From Candidatus Glassbacteria bacterium (GTDB lineage: Bacteria; Gemmatimonadota; Glassbacteria; GWA2-58-10), in the NCBI GenBank assembly GCA_019456185.1, contig VRUH01000009.1:6019-70018 (forward strand): a stretch of DNA of 64,000 bases. Reading direction: 5' to 3'. Below are positions 54,991 through 63,858 of this stretch, one piece after another. The first letter of the stretch is position 1. Each line of letters opens with the position of its first letter. The notes under the pieces were generated by a model. The model was not told the origin of the DNA. It ran no database searches and worked only from the letters and a program-made list of their open reading frames with translations. The position numbers and the translations under genes are program-made.

Positions 54991-56082
54991 GTGGAAAACT
55001 ATTACCGTTTCTCCGCCGCCGGCCGTGAGCTTGAAGCTTACCTGAGCGTGCTTTATACTCGCTACCGGATGATGGATCTGCGTCACGAGTGGGTGATCCG
55101 CGGAGTGCTGAAACCCAGGTTCGCCGGCATGCGGCACCTGGTGGAGAGCTACCTGAAAAATTTCAATGGCCGCTATAATTTCGAGCGAGTGGGCGATGAG
55201 ACCTACCTGACGATCAGCGCCACGGTATCGGGAACTCTAGGCGCCGGAGCGGCCAACCGGAAGTGGCTGCTGCACCTGGGGCTGTTCGTGGCCACCGTGT
55301 TCAGCACGATGCTGGCCGGGGCGCTGCGCGAGGGCGGAGACCCGCTGTCCTCGCTGGCCGAGTTGAGCCTGGGGATCCCGTTCGCGGCGGCGATCATGAC
55401 GATCCTGCTGGTTCACGAGCTGGGCCACTATTTCGCCGCGCGCCACCACGGGATGGACGTAACCCTGCCGTTTTTCATCCCGATGCCGCCGCCGATGATT
55501 TTCGGCACGATGGGGGCGCTGATCAAGATGCGCTCGCCGATGTTCAACCGGCGGATGCTGCTGGATGTGGGCGCAGCCGGACCGATCGCCGGCTTTGTGG
55601 TCAGCGTGCCGGTGCTGATAATCGGGCTGATGCAGTCGGACTGGACGACTTTTCCGCCCAGCTATTTCGTCCTCGGCGACTCGCTGCTCTTCGGCTGGCT
55701 GACCGACTGGATCATGGGACCGCGTCCGGAGGGGATGTTCCTGAATATGAGTTCGCTGGCGTTCGCTGGCTGGATCGGCTTTTTCGTGACCGCGATGAAC
55801 CTGATGCCGATCGGCCAGCTCGACGGCGGGCATATCGGCTATGCGCTGCTCGGGAAAAAACACGGCAGGTTGGCGCTGGCCGCTTTTGCGGCGATGATCT
55901 GCCTGTCGTATTTCTGGCCCGGCTGGCTGTTCTGGGGCCTGCTGATCCTGCTGCTGATCAGGGTCAAGCACCCGCCGGTGCTGGATGAAGCTATTCCGCT
56001 GGACAGGCGCCGCCGGCTGATTGGGGCGGTGACGATGCTGATCCTGCTGTTGACATTCATGCCCCGGCCGATCCTGGCCTGA
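54991..56082 (+). CDS. Site-2 protease family membrane metalloprotease (M50)
   Basis: 363 residues with about six to seven membrane helices. The zinc motif HELGH is at about 142-146, and the second ligand region is in NLMPIGQLDGGH near residue 270. The first ~90 residues are cytoplasmic. The layout matches the COG0750/EGY1-like branch rather than RseP because there is no PDZ domain. It cleaves substrates inside the membrane; the substrate is unknown. GTG 54991 is preceded by GGAGATG. The sirtuin gene starts 19 nt downstream. Confidence 0.9.
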   Translation: MENYYRFSAAGRELEAYLSVLYTRYRMMDLRHEWVIRGVLKPRFAGMRHLVESYLKNFNGRYNFERVGDETYLTISATVSGTLGAGAANRKWLLHLGLFVATVFSTMLAGALREGGDPLSSLAELSLGIPFAAAIMTILLVHELGHYFAARHHGMDVTLPFFIPMPPPMIFGTMGALIKMRSPMFNRRMLLDVGAAGPIAGFVVSVPVLIIGLMQSDWTTFPPSYFVLGDSLLFGWLTDWIMGPRPEGMFLNMSSLAFAGWIGFFVTAMNLMPIGQLDGGHIGYALLGKKHGRLALAAFAAMICLSYFWPGWLFWGLLILLLIRVKHPPVLDEAIPLDRRRRLIGAVTMLILLLTFMPRPILA

Positions 56083-56101
56083 ACGCGGAGACCGCAGCCC
56101 C

Positions 56102-56869
56102 GTGAAACAACCGAATCCGGAACTGATCGAGCGGGCGGCCGAGTGGATCGCGGCGGCCGAAAATACGGTGGTTTTCACCGGGGCGGGGGTGAGTGCCGAG
56201 AGCGGGATCCCCACGTTCCGCGACGCGCAGACCGGGATGTGGGCCAAGTACGACCCGTCGCGCCTGGCCACGGTGGAGGGATTCCTGCGCGACCCGCGTC
56301 TGGTTTGGGAGTGGTACGCCTACCGTCGCCGCCTGGTGCGCGAGAAGGAGCCCAATCCCGGCCACGAGGCGATCGCCGAGCTTGAGCGCTGGTCGGACGA
56401 ACTGACGGTGGTGACCCAGAACGTGGACGGCCTTCATCACCGGGCAGGCAGCACCAGGGTGATAGAGCTGCACGGCAATATCACGCGGGTTAAGTGTTTC
56501 AAGGGCGAGCACGTTTATCCCGACTGGCGGGGCAGCGACAACGGGGAAGAGGAACTGCCGCCCTTGTGCGGGGAATGCGGAGAGATGCTGCGGCCGGACG
56601 TGGTCTGGTTCGGGGAGCAGTTGCCGGAGGATGCGCTGGCCGAAAGTTTCAGACTGGCAAAAAACTGCGGGTTGATGCTGGTGGTTGGCACCAGCGGCCA
56701 GGTGCAGCCGGCGGCGTCGCTGCCGGTCGTTGCGCGGCAGGCAGGGGCGCGGGTGATCGAGGTCAACCCCGAGCCGAGCGCGATTACCCCGACCGCCGAT
56801 TTTCTGCTGCGCGGAAACAGCGGCGATATGCTGCCGCGGGTGATAGAGCAGTTGAAAAAGCTGAAATGA
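56102..56869 (+). CDS. cobB: NAD-dependent protein deacylase, sirtuin (CobB/SIRT5-like)
   Basis: 255 residues. NAD-binding GAGVSAESGIPTFRD (27-41) and TQNVDGLH are intact. Y72 and R75 in WYAYRRR match the Tyr-x-x-Arg pair that lets E. coli CobB and SIRT5 accept succinyl- and malonyl-lysine. The zinc region reads KCFKGEH...LCGEC: only three cysteines, as in E. coli CobB where the second is also missing. GTG 56102. Cytoplasmic. It ends 25 nt before a bidirectional terminator. Confidence 0.93.
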   Translation: MKQPNPELIERAAEWIAAAENTVVFTGAGVSAESGIPTFRDAQTGMWAKYDPSRLATVEGFLRDPRLVWEWYAYRRRLVREKEPNPGHEAIAELERWSDELTVVTQNVDGLHHRAGSTRVIELHGNITRVKCFKGEHVYPDWRGSDNGEEELPPLCGECGEMLRPDVVWFGEQLPEDALAESFRLAKNCGLMLVVGTSGQVQPAASLPVVARQAGARVIEVNPEPSAITPTADFLLRGNSGDMLPRVIEQLKKLK

Positions 56870-56890
56870 ATGAAAAATTTAGCCATCGTT

Positions 56891-56923
56891 AAAAAAGGCG
56901 GACCTCAGGAGGTCCGCCTTTGC
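56891..56923. terminator. Bidirectional rho-independent terminator
   Basis: AAAGGCGGACC / GGTCCGCCTTT (about 56894-56904 and 56910-56920) between the convergent sirtuin and GGDEF genes; A-tract on one side, T-tract on the other. Confidence 0.85.
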
Positions 56924-56951
56924 ACTATTTCGATAATGAAGTCCGGCAAGT

Positions 56952-58829
56952 CTACTTTGCGTCGGCCTTGACAGTGCAGACCTGGTTCTTGCCGGCCCGT
57001 TTGGCCCGGTAGAGCGCCTTGTCTGCCAGAATCAGCAGGTCCTTGGGATTGTCCAGATTGTTTTTTTCCATGGCGAAAACGCCCAGGCTGATAGTGACGT
57101 TCAACGGTCCCTGATCGGCCATGACTTTGTTCCTCTCGACTTTCTTGCGGACATTATCCCCCACGCTCATCGCCTGCCTGAGCGTGGTGTCCGGCAGCAG
57201 CAGCACGAACTCCTCGCCGCCGTAGCGGGCCACGATATCGGTTCCGCGCCGGCCTCTCCTGAGCAGATCGGCCACCGCCACCAGGACCTCGTCACCCAGT
57301 TGATGGCCATAGGAGTCGTTGAAGTTCTTGAAATCATCGATATCGGCCATCAGCAGGGCCAGCGGCCGCCCGTGGCGCTGGGCGCGGCTGAATTCGCGGT
57401 TGATCGATTCCATCAGAAAGCGGTGGTTGTAAAGACTGGTCAGTCCGTCGGTGACAGCCAGAGTTTCCAGCTGATTGTTTAGCTGGTGGAGCTTGTTGAG
57501 CAGGAGGTCTTTTTCCTTCTCCACCCGGCTGCGCGCGGTGATATCGACCAGGCTGACCAGCAGGTTCTTGAACTTGGCTCCCTTGCGGGGGACCGCCACG
57601 TTGAGAATCATACGGAGGTGGTTCTGCTTGATCGTCAGGAAGTCGGATTCGCCCTGGAAATTTTTCTCGCCGCGGGCAATGGTGGCCAGGAACTTTTTGA
57701 AATTATCGCTCTCCAGATCGGAGAAGAGTGTCTTAAAGGGCCCGAGCAGGTCTTCCCTGCGTTCGGCCTCGAACAGCTTGACCGCGGCGTGGTTGACGTC
57801 CACGGTCTGGATCAGTTCGCCCGCCAGCTTGACGAAATCCGGGTTCTCGTCGAAGTATTTTTTCCAGCTTTTGATCCCACTCTTGCGGACCCGCTCGAGA
57901 GCGTCCGTGAGCGGATCGTAGTCCAGTTCCACCAGGGCCACGTCGGCTGTCTGGAAGATTGTCCGGAAGCGCTCCTCGCTCTCGCGCAACTGACCCTCGG
58001 CGTGCTTGCGGGAGGTAATGTCGCGCTGGATTGTCAGCGCCCCGATTACTTTCCCGTCACCGTCGTGGAGAATATTCGAGTTGATCTCCACGCAGGCGAT
58101 TGTCCCGTCGGCCTTCTTGACCGAAACTTCCTGGTGACGGATCGAGCCGCCCTTGCCGTCGGGAGTGGGCACCATGCTGCTTACCAGCTCGAAATTGTCG
58201 CTGGTGTAAAGGTCCAGCAGGTGACGGCTATTGAGTTCTTTCTTGGTGATACCGAAAAACTGGGTGGCCATCTTGTTGCAGTCGATAATCCGCCCGCGCT
58301 GATCGACAGTGTAGTAGACGTCTGGGGCATTGTCGTAGAGCGAGCGGAATTTCAGCTCGCTTTTTTTGACCTGCTTGGTGCGTTCGCGAATACCGGCTTC
58401 GAGGTTGCGCTTGGCTATTTTCAACTCGCTGATCAGCTTCTGGTTCTGCAGGTTGATTTCACGCTGCTCGAGCCCGTTGTCGACCGTCAGGAGCAACTTG
58501 GCGAGCTGAACCGGCTTGACCAGGAAGTCGAACACCCCGTGGCTGATCGCATCGAGGATCAGCTCGACAGTGGCATGCCCGCTGAGCATGATCGTGACAG
58601 TGTCTTCCGAGATTTGCTTGATCTGCTTGAGGACGTCCATTCCGTTGGCGTCGGGCAGGCGGATGTCGATCAGGGCCATGTCGTAGGAATGGCTTTTTAC
58701 TTTCTTCAGGGCTTCCTTGCCCGTTAAAGCCGGGTCGACTCGATATCCATTGTTGAGCAGACACTCGCAATAGAGCGAATTCAGCGATTTATCGTCCTCG
58801 ACAACAAGTATGATCTGATTTTTTTTCAT
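56952..58829 (-). CDS. Response regulator-diguanylate cyclase (REC-PAS-PAS-GGDEF)
   Basis: 625 residues. A receiver domain at about 1-125 has phospho-acceptor D55 in ALIDIRLP and Lys in FLVKPVQ. Two PAS regions follow (about 165-280 and 285-430; QRDITSRKHAEGQLRES marks a PAC end), then a coiled linker and a GGDEF domain with ARYGGEEF at about 537-541. RGTD five residues upstream fits an inhibitory I-site. It should make cyclic di-GMP in response to phosphorylation or ligand binding. No partner kinase is adjacent. It starts 51 nt after the korB stop on the same strand. Confidence 0.92.
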   Translation of the reverse strand: MKKNQIILVVEDDKSLNSLYCECLLNNGYRVDPALTGKEALKKVKSHSYDMALIDIRLPDANGMDVLKQIKQISEDTVTIMLSGHATVELILDAISHGVFDFLVKPVQLAKLLLTVDNGLEQREINLQNQKLISELKIAKRNLEAGIRERTKQVKKSELKFRSLYDNAPDVYYTVDQRGRIIDCNKMATQFFGITKKELNSRHLLDLYTSDNFELVSSMVPTPDGKGGSIRHQEVSVKKADGTIACVEINSNILHDGDGKVIGALTIQRDITSRKHAEGQLRESEERFRTIFQTADVALVELDYDPLTDALERVRKSGIKSWKKYFDENPDFVKLAGELIQTVDVNHAAVKLFEAERREDLLGPFKTLFSDLESDNFKKFLATIARGEKNFQGESDFLTIKQNHLRMILNVAVPRKGAKFKNLLVSLVDITARSRVEKEKDLLLNKLHQLNNQLETLAVTDGLTSLYNHRFLMESINREFSRAQRHGRPLALLMADIDDFKNFNDSYGHQLGDEVLVAVADLLRRGRRGTDIVARYGGEEFVLLLPDTTLRQAMSVGDNVRKKVERNKVMADQGPLNVTISLGVFAMEKNNLDNPKDLLILADKALYRAKRAGKNQVCTVKADAK

Positions 58830-58879
58830 ATCACCTGTGTCCAGGGTGTCGCCACCCGCTGGAGTGCACCGCCCGGTGT

Positions 58880-59761
58880 TCAGGGCCGGAACTTGGAGAT
58901 CAGGTCCCTCAGCTCTGGTAAGCCACGCTCGGCCAGACGCTTGCGAATTATTTCTTGGCTTTGACGGTATTCGGCCATCGGATGCTGGAAGATGACGCCC
59001 AGGGAAATCCGATCGGTCTCGTCAGCCACCCGGAACGCATGGCTGCGCTCAGTGGGGTCGTAGTCTTCATCTTCGTGAAGATAATTGAGCTGGTTCTTGA
59101 TGATGACGAACTGGTCCTTGCCGACGAAAGTTACGCAGGGGCTGAGGATCTGGATGAAGGCGAACCCCTTGTGCTCGATACCCTGGCAGATCACGTCCAC
59201 CATGTGCTTGATATCGCCGCTGAAAGCGCGGGCCACAAACGACGCGCCACAGCCGATCGCCAGGCCGATCGGGTTGATCGGGTATTCGATACTGCCGTAG
59301 CTCGAGGTAGTCGTCACCATCTGGCCCGGGCTGGTGGGCGAAAGCTGGCCCTTGGTCAGCCCGTAGATATTGTTGTCCATCACGATATATGTGATGTCCA
59401 CGTTGCGGCGGCAGGTGTGGGGAAAATGCCCCGTGCCGATACTGAACCCGTCGCCGTCGCCGCCGGCCGCGATCACGGTCAGCTCAGGATTGGCCAGTTT
59501 TGCTCCGCTGGCGATCGGCAGGGCGCGGCCGTGGACCGCATTGAATCCGAAGCTCTTGAGGTAACCCGGGATCCGGCTGGAGCAGCCGATCCCGCTGAAG
59601 AGCATCGTGTTCATCGGGTTGAGTTCCAGCCGGTGATAGACCTGGCTGAGTGCGTTAAGCACTCCGAAATCACCGCAGCCGGGGCACCAGACAGGTTTCA
59701 GCCCGCTTTTGTATTCACTGGGCTTGGAGGGTTTCTGAACAGCCTGTGCACTAGTCGCCAT
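58880..59761 (-). CDS. korB: 2-oxoacid:ferredoxin oxidoreductase, beta subunit
   Basis: 293 residues. Binds thiamine diphosphate: WCPGCGDFGVL near the N-terminus, GDGDGFSIGTGH and DNNIYGLTKGQLSPTS for TPP/Mg. This two-subunit type oxidatively decarboxylates a 2-oxoacid (2-oxoglutarate or pyruvate) with CoA and reduces ferredoxin. It follows the alpha subunit gene by 49 nt. No separate delta-type ferredoxin subunit is seen. Confidence 0.93.
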   Translation of the reverse strand: MATSAQAVQKPSKPSEYKSGLKPVWCPGCGDFGVLNALSQVYHRLELNPMNTMLFSGIGCSSRIPGYLKSFGFNAVHGRALPIASGAKLANPELTVIAAGGDGDGFSIGTGHFPHTCRRNVDITYIVMDNNIYGLTKGQLSPTSPGQMVTTTSSYGSIEYPINPIGLAIGCGASFVARAFSGDIKHMVDVICQGIEHKGFAFIQILSPCVTFVGKDQFVIIKNQLNYLHEDEDYDPTERSHAFRVADETDRISLGVIFQHPMAEYRQSQEIIRKRLAERGLPELRDLISKFRP

Positions 59762-59810
59762 CGTTTAATCAACCTCCGCTGTTTATCTCGAGTCAGAATG
59801 ATTTCAGTCG

Positions 59811-61571
59811 TCAATCCAGCAGTTTACCGATCTGCTCCAGCATCTCGTAGATCGCCAGTGGTTTTCCGCCGCTGCGCCCGTAGTGGACAGTGCCGGCCGG
59901 CAGGTCGAGCTGGATTTTCAGCAGGTTCAGGAACTGCTTGGAGTAGGAGAGTTCGACCACCAGCAGTTTGTCGAGGCTCTCGAAAAACTTATACACTTTT
60001 TCCGTGTTCAACGGGTAGAGCACCTGCGGGACAAGCGCCTTGACCGCATGACCCCTGGCGTTGAGAATTTCCACCGCCTCACGCAGGGGACCTTTGCTGC
60101 TGCCCCAGGCGATCACGCCGACTTTCGCATCGTCCGGCCCGTAGTGGCGCATGAAATTGACTTCTTCGGCCACGCCCGCCAGCTTGCGGTAGCGTTTTTC
60201 GTTCATCCGCTCGTGCTCGGCAAAATCGCTGGTGGGGCTGCCCAACTCGTCGTGTTCGATCCCGGCGGACCGGTAGAGGTGGGGGTCCTTGCCCGGAATG
60301 CTCATCCAGGTGATTCCGGTCTTGGTTATTTCATAGCGCTTGTAGTCTTCGACCGAGACCTCATCCGTATTGGGACGGGCGCGTTCCCAGGGACGGATCT
60401 TGTCCAGTTCCGGCTCGTGGATCGAACTCTTGCACTGGGCGATAAAACCGTCGGAAAGCACGATTACCGGCAACTGGTATTTCTCGCTGATGAAGAACGC
60501 CTCGCGCATCACGTCGAAACAATCCGCGACATCGGCCGGGGCGATCACCACCTTGGGCGCATCGCCGTGGGTGCCGAAACAGGCCTGCAGCAGGTCAGAC
60601 TGCTCGCTTTTGGTGGGGATACCCGTGCTGGGTCCCACGCGCTGGGCGTTGACAATCACGCAGGGGATTTCGGCGATCGAGGCCAGACCGATCAGTTCGA
60701 TCATCAGGCTGAACCCGGGGCCGCTGGTTGCGGTCATGGATTTGGCCCCGGCCAGCGATGCGCCGATCACCATCCCCAGCGCGGCGATCTCGTCCTCGGT
60801 CTGGACCATCGTCCCGCCGTAGACGGGCATGTAATTGCTCAGCCACTCCATGATCTCGCTGCTGGGCGTGATCGGATAGCCGGCGAAAAAAGTGCAGCCG
60901 GCCAGCAGGGCGCCATAAGCGGTGGCGTCGTTGCCGGTCATCACCACCCGCTTGTCCAGCAGGCTCTCGTCGATCACCAGTTTCATGTTTTCCGGAGCTT
61001 CCAGGTTTTCCTGCGCGTATTGCTTGCCGGCTTCGTAGGCGCTGATATTACTGTTGATGATCTCATCGCTTTTGTGCGCGAACGTTTTGCTGATCGCCGC
61101 GCGCATCTCGTCATCCGGCAGGTCGAACAGGCCGCTCAGCACGCCCAGGGCCACCATGTTCTTGGCCAGCTTGTTTCCGGCTGATTCGGTCGCTATCTCC
61201 GTGAGCGGCACGCGGTATATTTTCGACGGCTGCTCGCCGACTATCGGCCGCTCGGGTTCCTCGTCGCCTTCCTTGCCATCCTCGATAACCACTCCACCCG
61301 GATTGAGTTCCAACTCGCGGCCGAAACGCTTGTAGTCATCCCATTTGAACGCCAGCAGCACGTCGAGCCTGTCCGGCGGAGCGGACACTTTCTTGCTGCT
61401 CAACCTGATCTTGCATGAACTTTCGCCGCCCCGGATCTGGGGACCGAACGCCTTGAGCATCAAGCACTTCATACCCTTCTTGGCCGCGGCATTGACAATC
61501 GCCTCCCCTGTGACCATCACGCCATCACCGCCGCTGCCGACCATACCTAAATTCAGCTCATCGCCACCCAT
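59811..61571 (-). CDS. korA: 2-oxoacid:ferredoxin oxidoreductase, fused gamma-alpha subunit
   Basis: 586 residues. The first ~190 match the gamma domain (GSGGDGVMVTGEAIVNAAA, FGPQIRGGESSCKIRL); the remainder is the alpha domain with GYPITPSSEIMEWL, TSGPGFSLMIELIGLA and GPSTGIPTKSEQSDLL. Together with korB it forms the heterotetramer of the fused two-gene class. ATG 61571. Its substrate (2-oxoglutarate versus other) is not decided by the motifs alone. Confidence 0.93.
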   Translation of the reverse strand: MGGDELNLGMVGSGGDGVMVTGEAIVNAAAKKGMKCLMLKAFGPQIRGGESSCKIRLSSKKVSAPPDRLDVLLAFKWDDYKRFGRELELNPGGVVIEDGKEGDEEPERPIVGEQPSKIYRVPLTEIATESAGNKLAKNMVALGVLSGLFDLPDDEMRAAISKTFAHKSDEIINSNISAYEAGKQYAQENLEAPENMKLVIDESLLDKRVVMTGNDATAYGALLAGCTFFAGYPITPSSEIMEWLSNYMPVYGGTMVQTEDEIAALGMVIGASLAGAKSMTATSGPGFSLMIELIGLASIAEIPCVIVNAQRVGPSTGIPTKSEQSDLLQACFGTHGDAPKVVIAPADVADCFDVMREAFFISEKYQLPVIVLSDGFIAQCKSSIHEPELDKIRPWERARPNTDEVSVEDYKRYEITKTGITWMSIPGKDPHLYRSAGIEHDELGSPTSDFAEHERMNEKRYRKLAGVAEEVNFMRHYGPDDAKVGVIAWGSSKGPLREAVEILNARGHAVKALVPQVLYPLNTEKVYKFFESLDKLLVVELSYSKQFLNLLKIQLDLPAGTVHYGRSGGKPLAIYEMLEQIGKLLD

Positions 61572-62093
61572 GAATGGTGATTCTCCTCTGAATAATGGGG
61601 ATTAGCCCTGTTACTTTGTCGTGCTGCGAGAAAATGGGCGGCGGGATCAAAGAAAAACTGGAGCCGGCACTGCCGCCCCGGAATGAAAAGTATACGTATA
61701 TAATAAACCAGTCTGAGTATATCAAGTTACCCAGCATTTATCAACAGACAGATCGTGCTGGAAAAGCACAGTTTACCCGGTTGTTTTCCGGAAAATCCGG
61801 AAAAACTTTAGTTATTGAGAAAATATTGTCATCTTGCGCGCTGGGAGAGGATATATTAAGATCAAGTTTCATAACTGCTGAATTGCATGAAAGGCAGGTT
61901 GGGGCGGGTTTCAAACTCGCCCCTGGGGCGGTCGAATTTCAACAAAATGACCGGTTCTCTCATTTTCTAGTATGCTTTACACTCAGATCATTTCCATTAA
62001 GGGTTTATGAAACAATCTCTAATAAAGTTCCACGGAATCGGGGAATGAAAAGTACTCGCCGGCAGATGGCGGCACAGACACGGGAGGATAAAG
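61572..62093. other. AT-rich intergenic region between korA and the epimerase gene
   Basis: About 520 nt. An open frame crosses most of it (61595-62134) but has unconvincing composition and is not called. It contains TTTTCCGGAAAA (61783-61794), a 12-bp palindrome followed by a partial repeat, and the inverted repeat GGGGCGGG-ttTcaAa-CTCGCCCC at 61901-61923. It probably holds the divergent promoters, which were not resolved. Confidence 0.4.
61897..61924. repeat. Intergenic inverted repeat, REP-like
   Basis: GGTTGGGGCGGGTTTCAAAC followed by TCGCCCC, an imperfect palindrome with the same GGGGCG...CGCCCC ends as family A but a different core. Confidence 0.5.
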
Positions 62094-63413
62094 GTGGGCA
62101 GGTCGTTCGAGGAAGCCTCGAGGAAATACGGTGACGAATTGTTCGGCAATATCTTGCCGTTCTGGATGGCGCGCGGTATCGACCGGGAATACGGCGGCTT
62201 TTTCACCTGCTTCAGCAACGACGGGTCGACAATGCTGGCGGAGCACAAGTTCACCTGGAGCCAGGGACGGTTCGTGTGGATGCTGGCGCGGCTGTACCGG
62301 AAGATGCGGGACAGGGTGGAGCCGACAGAGAGCGGGCGCTGGCTGGAGGCGGCCGGGGCGGGTGCGCAATTCCTGATCGAACACGCACGGCTTGCCGGCG
62401 GCAACTGCGCGTTTATCCTGAACCGCGAGGGCGCGCCCGTGCTGCTGGATTCCGCTGGCGGCGACCGGCCCGCCGAAACCGGCGAGAGCTGCGACCTGAG
62501 TATCTACGCCGACTTTTTCGTGATCTACGGCCTGGCCGAGTACGCGGCCGCCTCGGGCAGACGGGAGGCTTACGAATTCGCCCTCGACCTGTTCGACCAC
62601 GTGCTGGCTCGTCTGGAATCCGGCGACTACCGCACCGACCCGTACCCGGTTCCGCCCGGCTACAAGGTGCACGGGGAGCCGATGATCACCCTGGAGACCG
62701 CCCAGGAGCTGGCCGATATCGCCGCTCAGTTCGGCGAGAGCGAAACAGAGGGCAGGATGCGTGCTGTCTGCGGCAAGTGCGCCGAGGAGATCATGGAGAA
62801 CTTCCGTCGTCCGGACGAACAGGTGGTGCTGGAGATGATCGGGGTGGACAACGAGCCGAAAGACACCCTGCTGGGCCGCTTTGTCAATCCCGGGCACATG
62901 ATCGAGGACATGTGGTTCATGATGCACTGGGCCGACCGGGCGGGTGACAACGCGCTGTTCGCCGCCGCGGCGGAGGTGGTCCGCTGGGCGCTGGAGTTGG
63001 GTTGGGACAAGCAGTTTGGAGGACTGCCGCAGTTCCTGGACAAGAGCGGAGAGCCGCCGCGGGGCGAGGTGACGCCGGAACTGACCGGTCACGAGATGGT
63101 GAGCAAGCTGGGGGCCAACTGGTCCAACAAGTTGTGGTGGCCCCACTCGGAGGCGATCTACGCGCTGCTGCTGGCCTACGAACGCCTGGAGGAGCCGTGG
63201 ATGGCCGAGTGGTTCTGGCGGGTGCACGATTACACGCTGGCCACGTTCCCAAATCCGGACCGTGAAGTGGGCGAGTGGATCCAGATCCGCGACCACCGGG
63301 GGCGGCCGGAGAGCAAGGTGGTGGCCCTGCCGGTCAAGGACCCGTTCCATATCACTCGCGCCCTGCTGCTGGCGTTGCCCGTGGCCGAAAGGCTGGCGGA
63401 GCGGGAGGGGTAG
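62094..63413 (+). CDS. N-acylglucosamine 2-epimerase (AGE) family protein
   Basis: 439 residues of the (alpha/alpha)6-barrel AGE/cellobiose-epimerase superfamily: an N-terminal block (WMARGIDREYGGFFTCFSNDG), EHKFTWSQGRFVWMLARLYR, NPGHMIEDMWFMMHWADRAG with active-site His, and KLWWPHSEAIYALLLAYE near the C-terminus. It interconverts C2 epimers of N-acylated or free hexoses; the exact sugar is unknown. GTG 62094 has GGGAGG upstream. No signal peptide. Single-gene unit. Confidence 0.88.
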   Translation: MGRSFEEASRKYGDELFGNILPFWMARGIDREYGGFFTCFSNDGSTMLAEHKFTWSQGRFVWMLARLYRKMRDRVEPTESGRWLEAAGAGAQFLIEHARLAGGNCAFILNREGAPVLLDSAGGDRPAETGESCDLSIYADFFVIYGLAEYAAASGRREAYEFALDLFDHVLARLESGDYRTDPYPVPPGYKVHGEPMITLETAQELADIAAQFGESETEGRMRAVCGKCAEEIMENFRRPDEQVVLEMIGVDNEPKDTLLGRFVNPGHMIEDMWFMMHWADRAGDNALFAAAAEVVRWALELGWDKQFGGLPQFLDKSGEPPRGEVTPELTGHEMVSKLGANWSNKLWWPHSEAIYALLLAYERLEEPWMAEWFWRVHDYTLATFPNPDREVGEWIQIRDHRGRPESKVVALPVKDPFHITRALLLALPVAERLAEREG

Positions 63414-63454
63414 ATGTTGCGTGACGAGATAAATACGAGACAATAATCTGAAAT

Positions 63455-63607
63455 CCCCCCTGGCCCCCCTTTGCTAAAGGGGGGAAGAAGGAACCAGTCC
63501 CCCTTAGAAAAGGGGGTACCCGCTGGAAGCGGGCGGGGGTTGTGTATTCGCGTCAAGATGAAGGTTGGTATCCGCCTCCCCCTTTGAAAAAGGGGGATTG
63601 AGGGGGA
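63455..63607. repeat. Cluster of MITE-like inverted repeats, family B-related
   Basis: Three C/G-run hairpins in tandem: CCCCCCTTTGCTAAAGGGGGG-type (63464-63484), TCCCCCTTAGAAAAGGGGGT plus CCCGC-tggaa-GCGGG and TTGTGTATTCGCGTCAAGATG (63498-63560), and CCCCCTTTGAAAAAGGGGG (63578-63596). The middle unit has the layout of 22727-22780. No gene is present. Confidence 0.65.
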
Positions 63608-63627
63608 TTTGCTTGCCTTTATAAAAC

Positions 63628-63659
63628 AAAAAACCCCGGCATCCCGCCGGGGCTTTTTG
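63628..63659. terminator. Bidirectional rho-independent terminator
   Basis: CCCCGGC-atccc-GCCGGGG flanked by an A-tract and a T-tract, between the convergent epimerase gene and the partial gene at the right edge. Confidence 0.85.
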
Positions 63660-63858
63660 CGATCAAAGCACATGTATCAACGAACTCTAAAGATTGTCGA
63701 TATGCTCTTGCTCGGAAGATGCGCTGCTGCGCCGCATGCTGAATATCTTATCCAGCGAGTACAGCACAGATGGTACCGCAAACAGGCCCATCGTAAAGAC
63801 GAATTTCAGCGGGTAATCCAGGCAAGCCGGGAATCATCTGCCGCACCCGCGTTGAGCT

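Noticed and set aside
61595-62134. 179-codon frame in the korA-epimerase gap
   Set aside because: Composition is unlike a protein, part of it translates an inverted repeat, and it overlaps the epimerase start.
62019-63443. 474-codon minus-strand frame opposite the epimerase gene
   Set aside because: Shadow; the plus strand carries a clear AGE-family protein.
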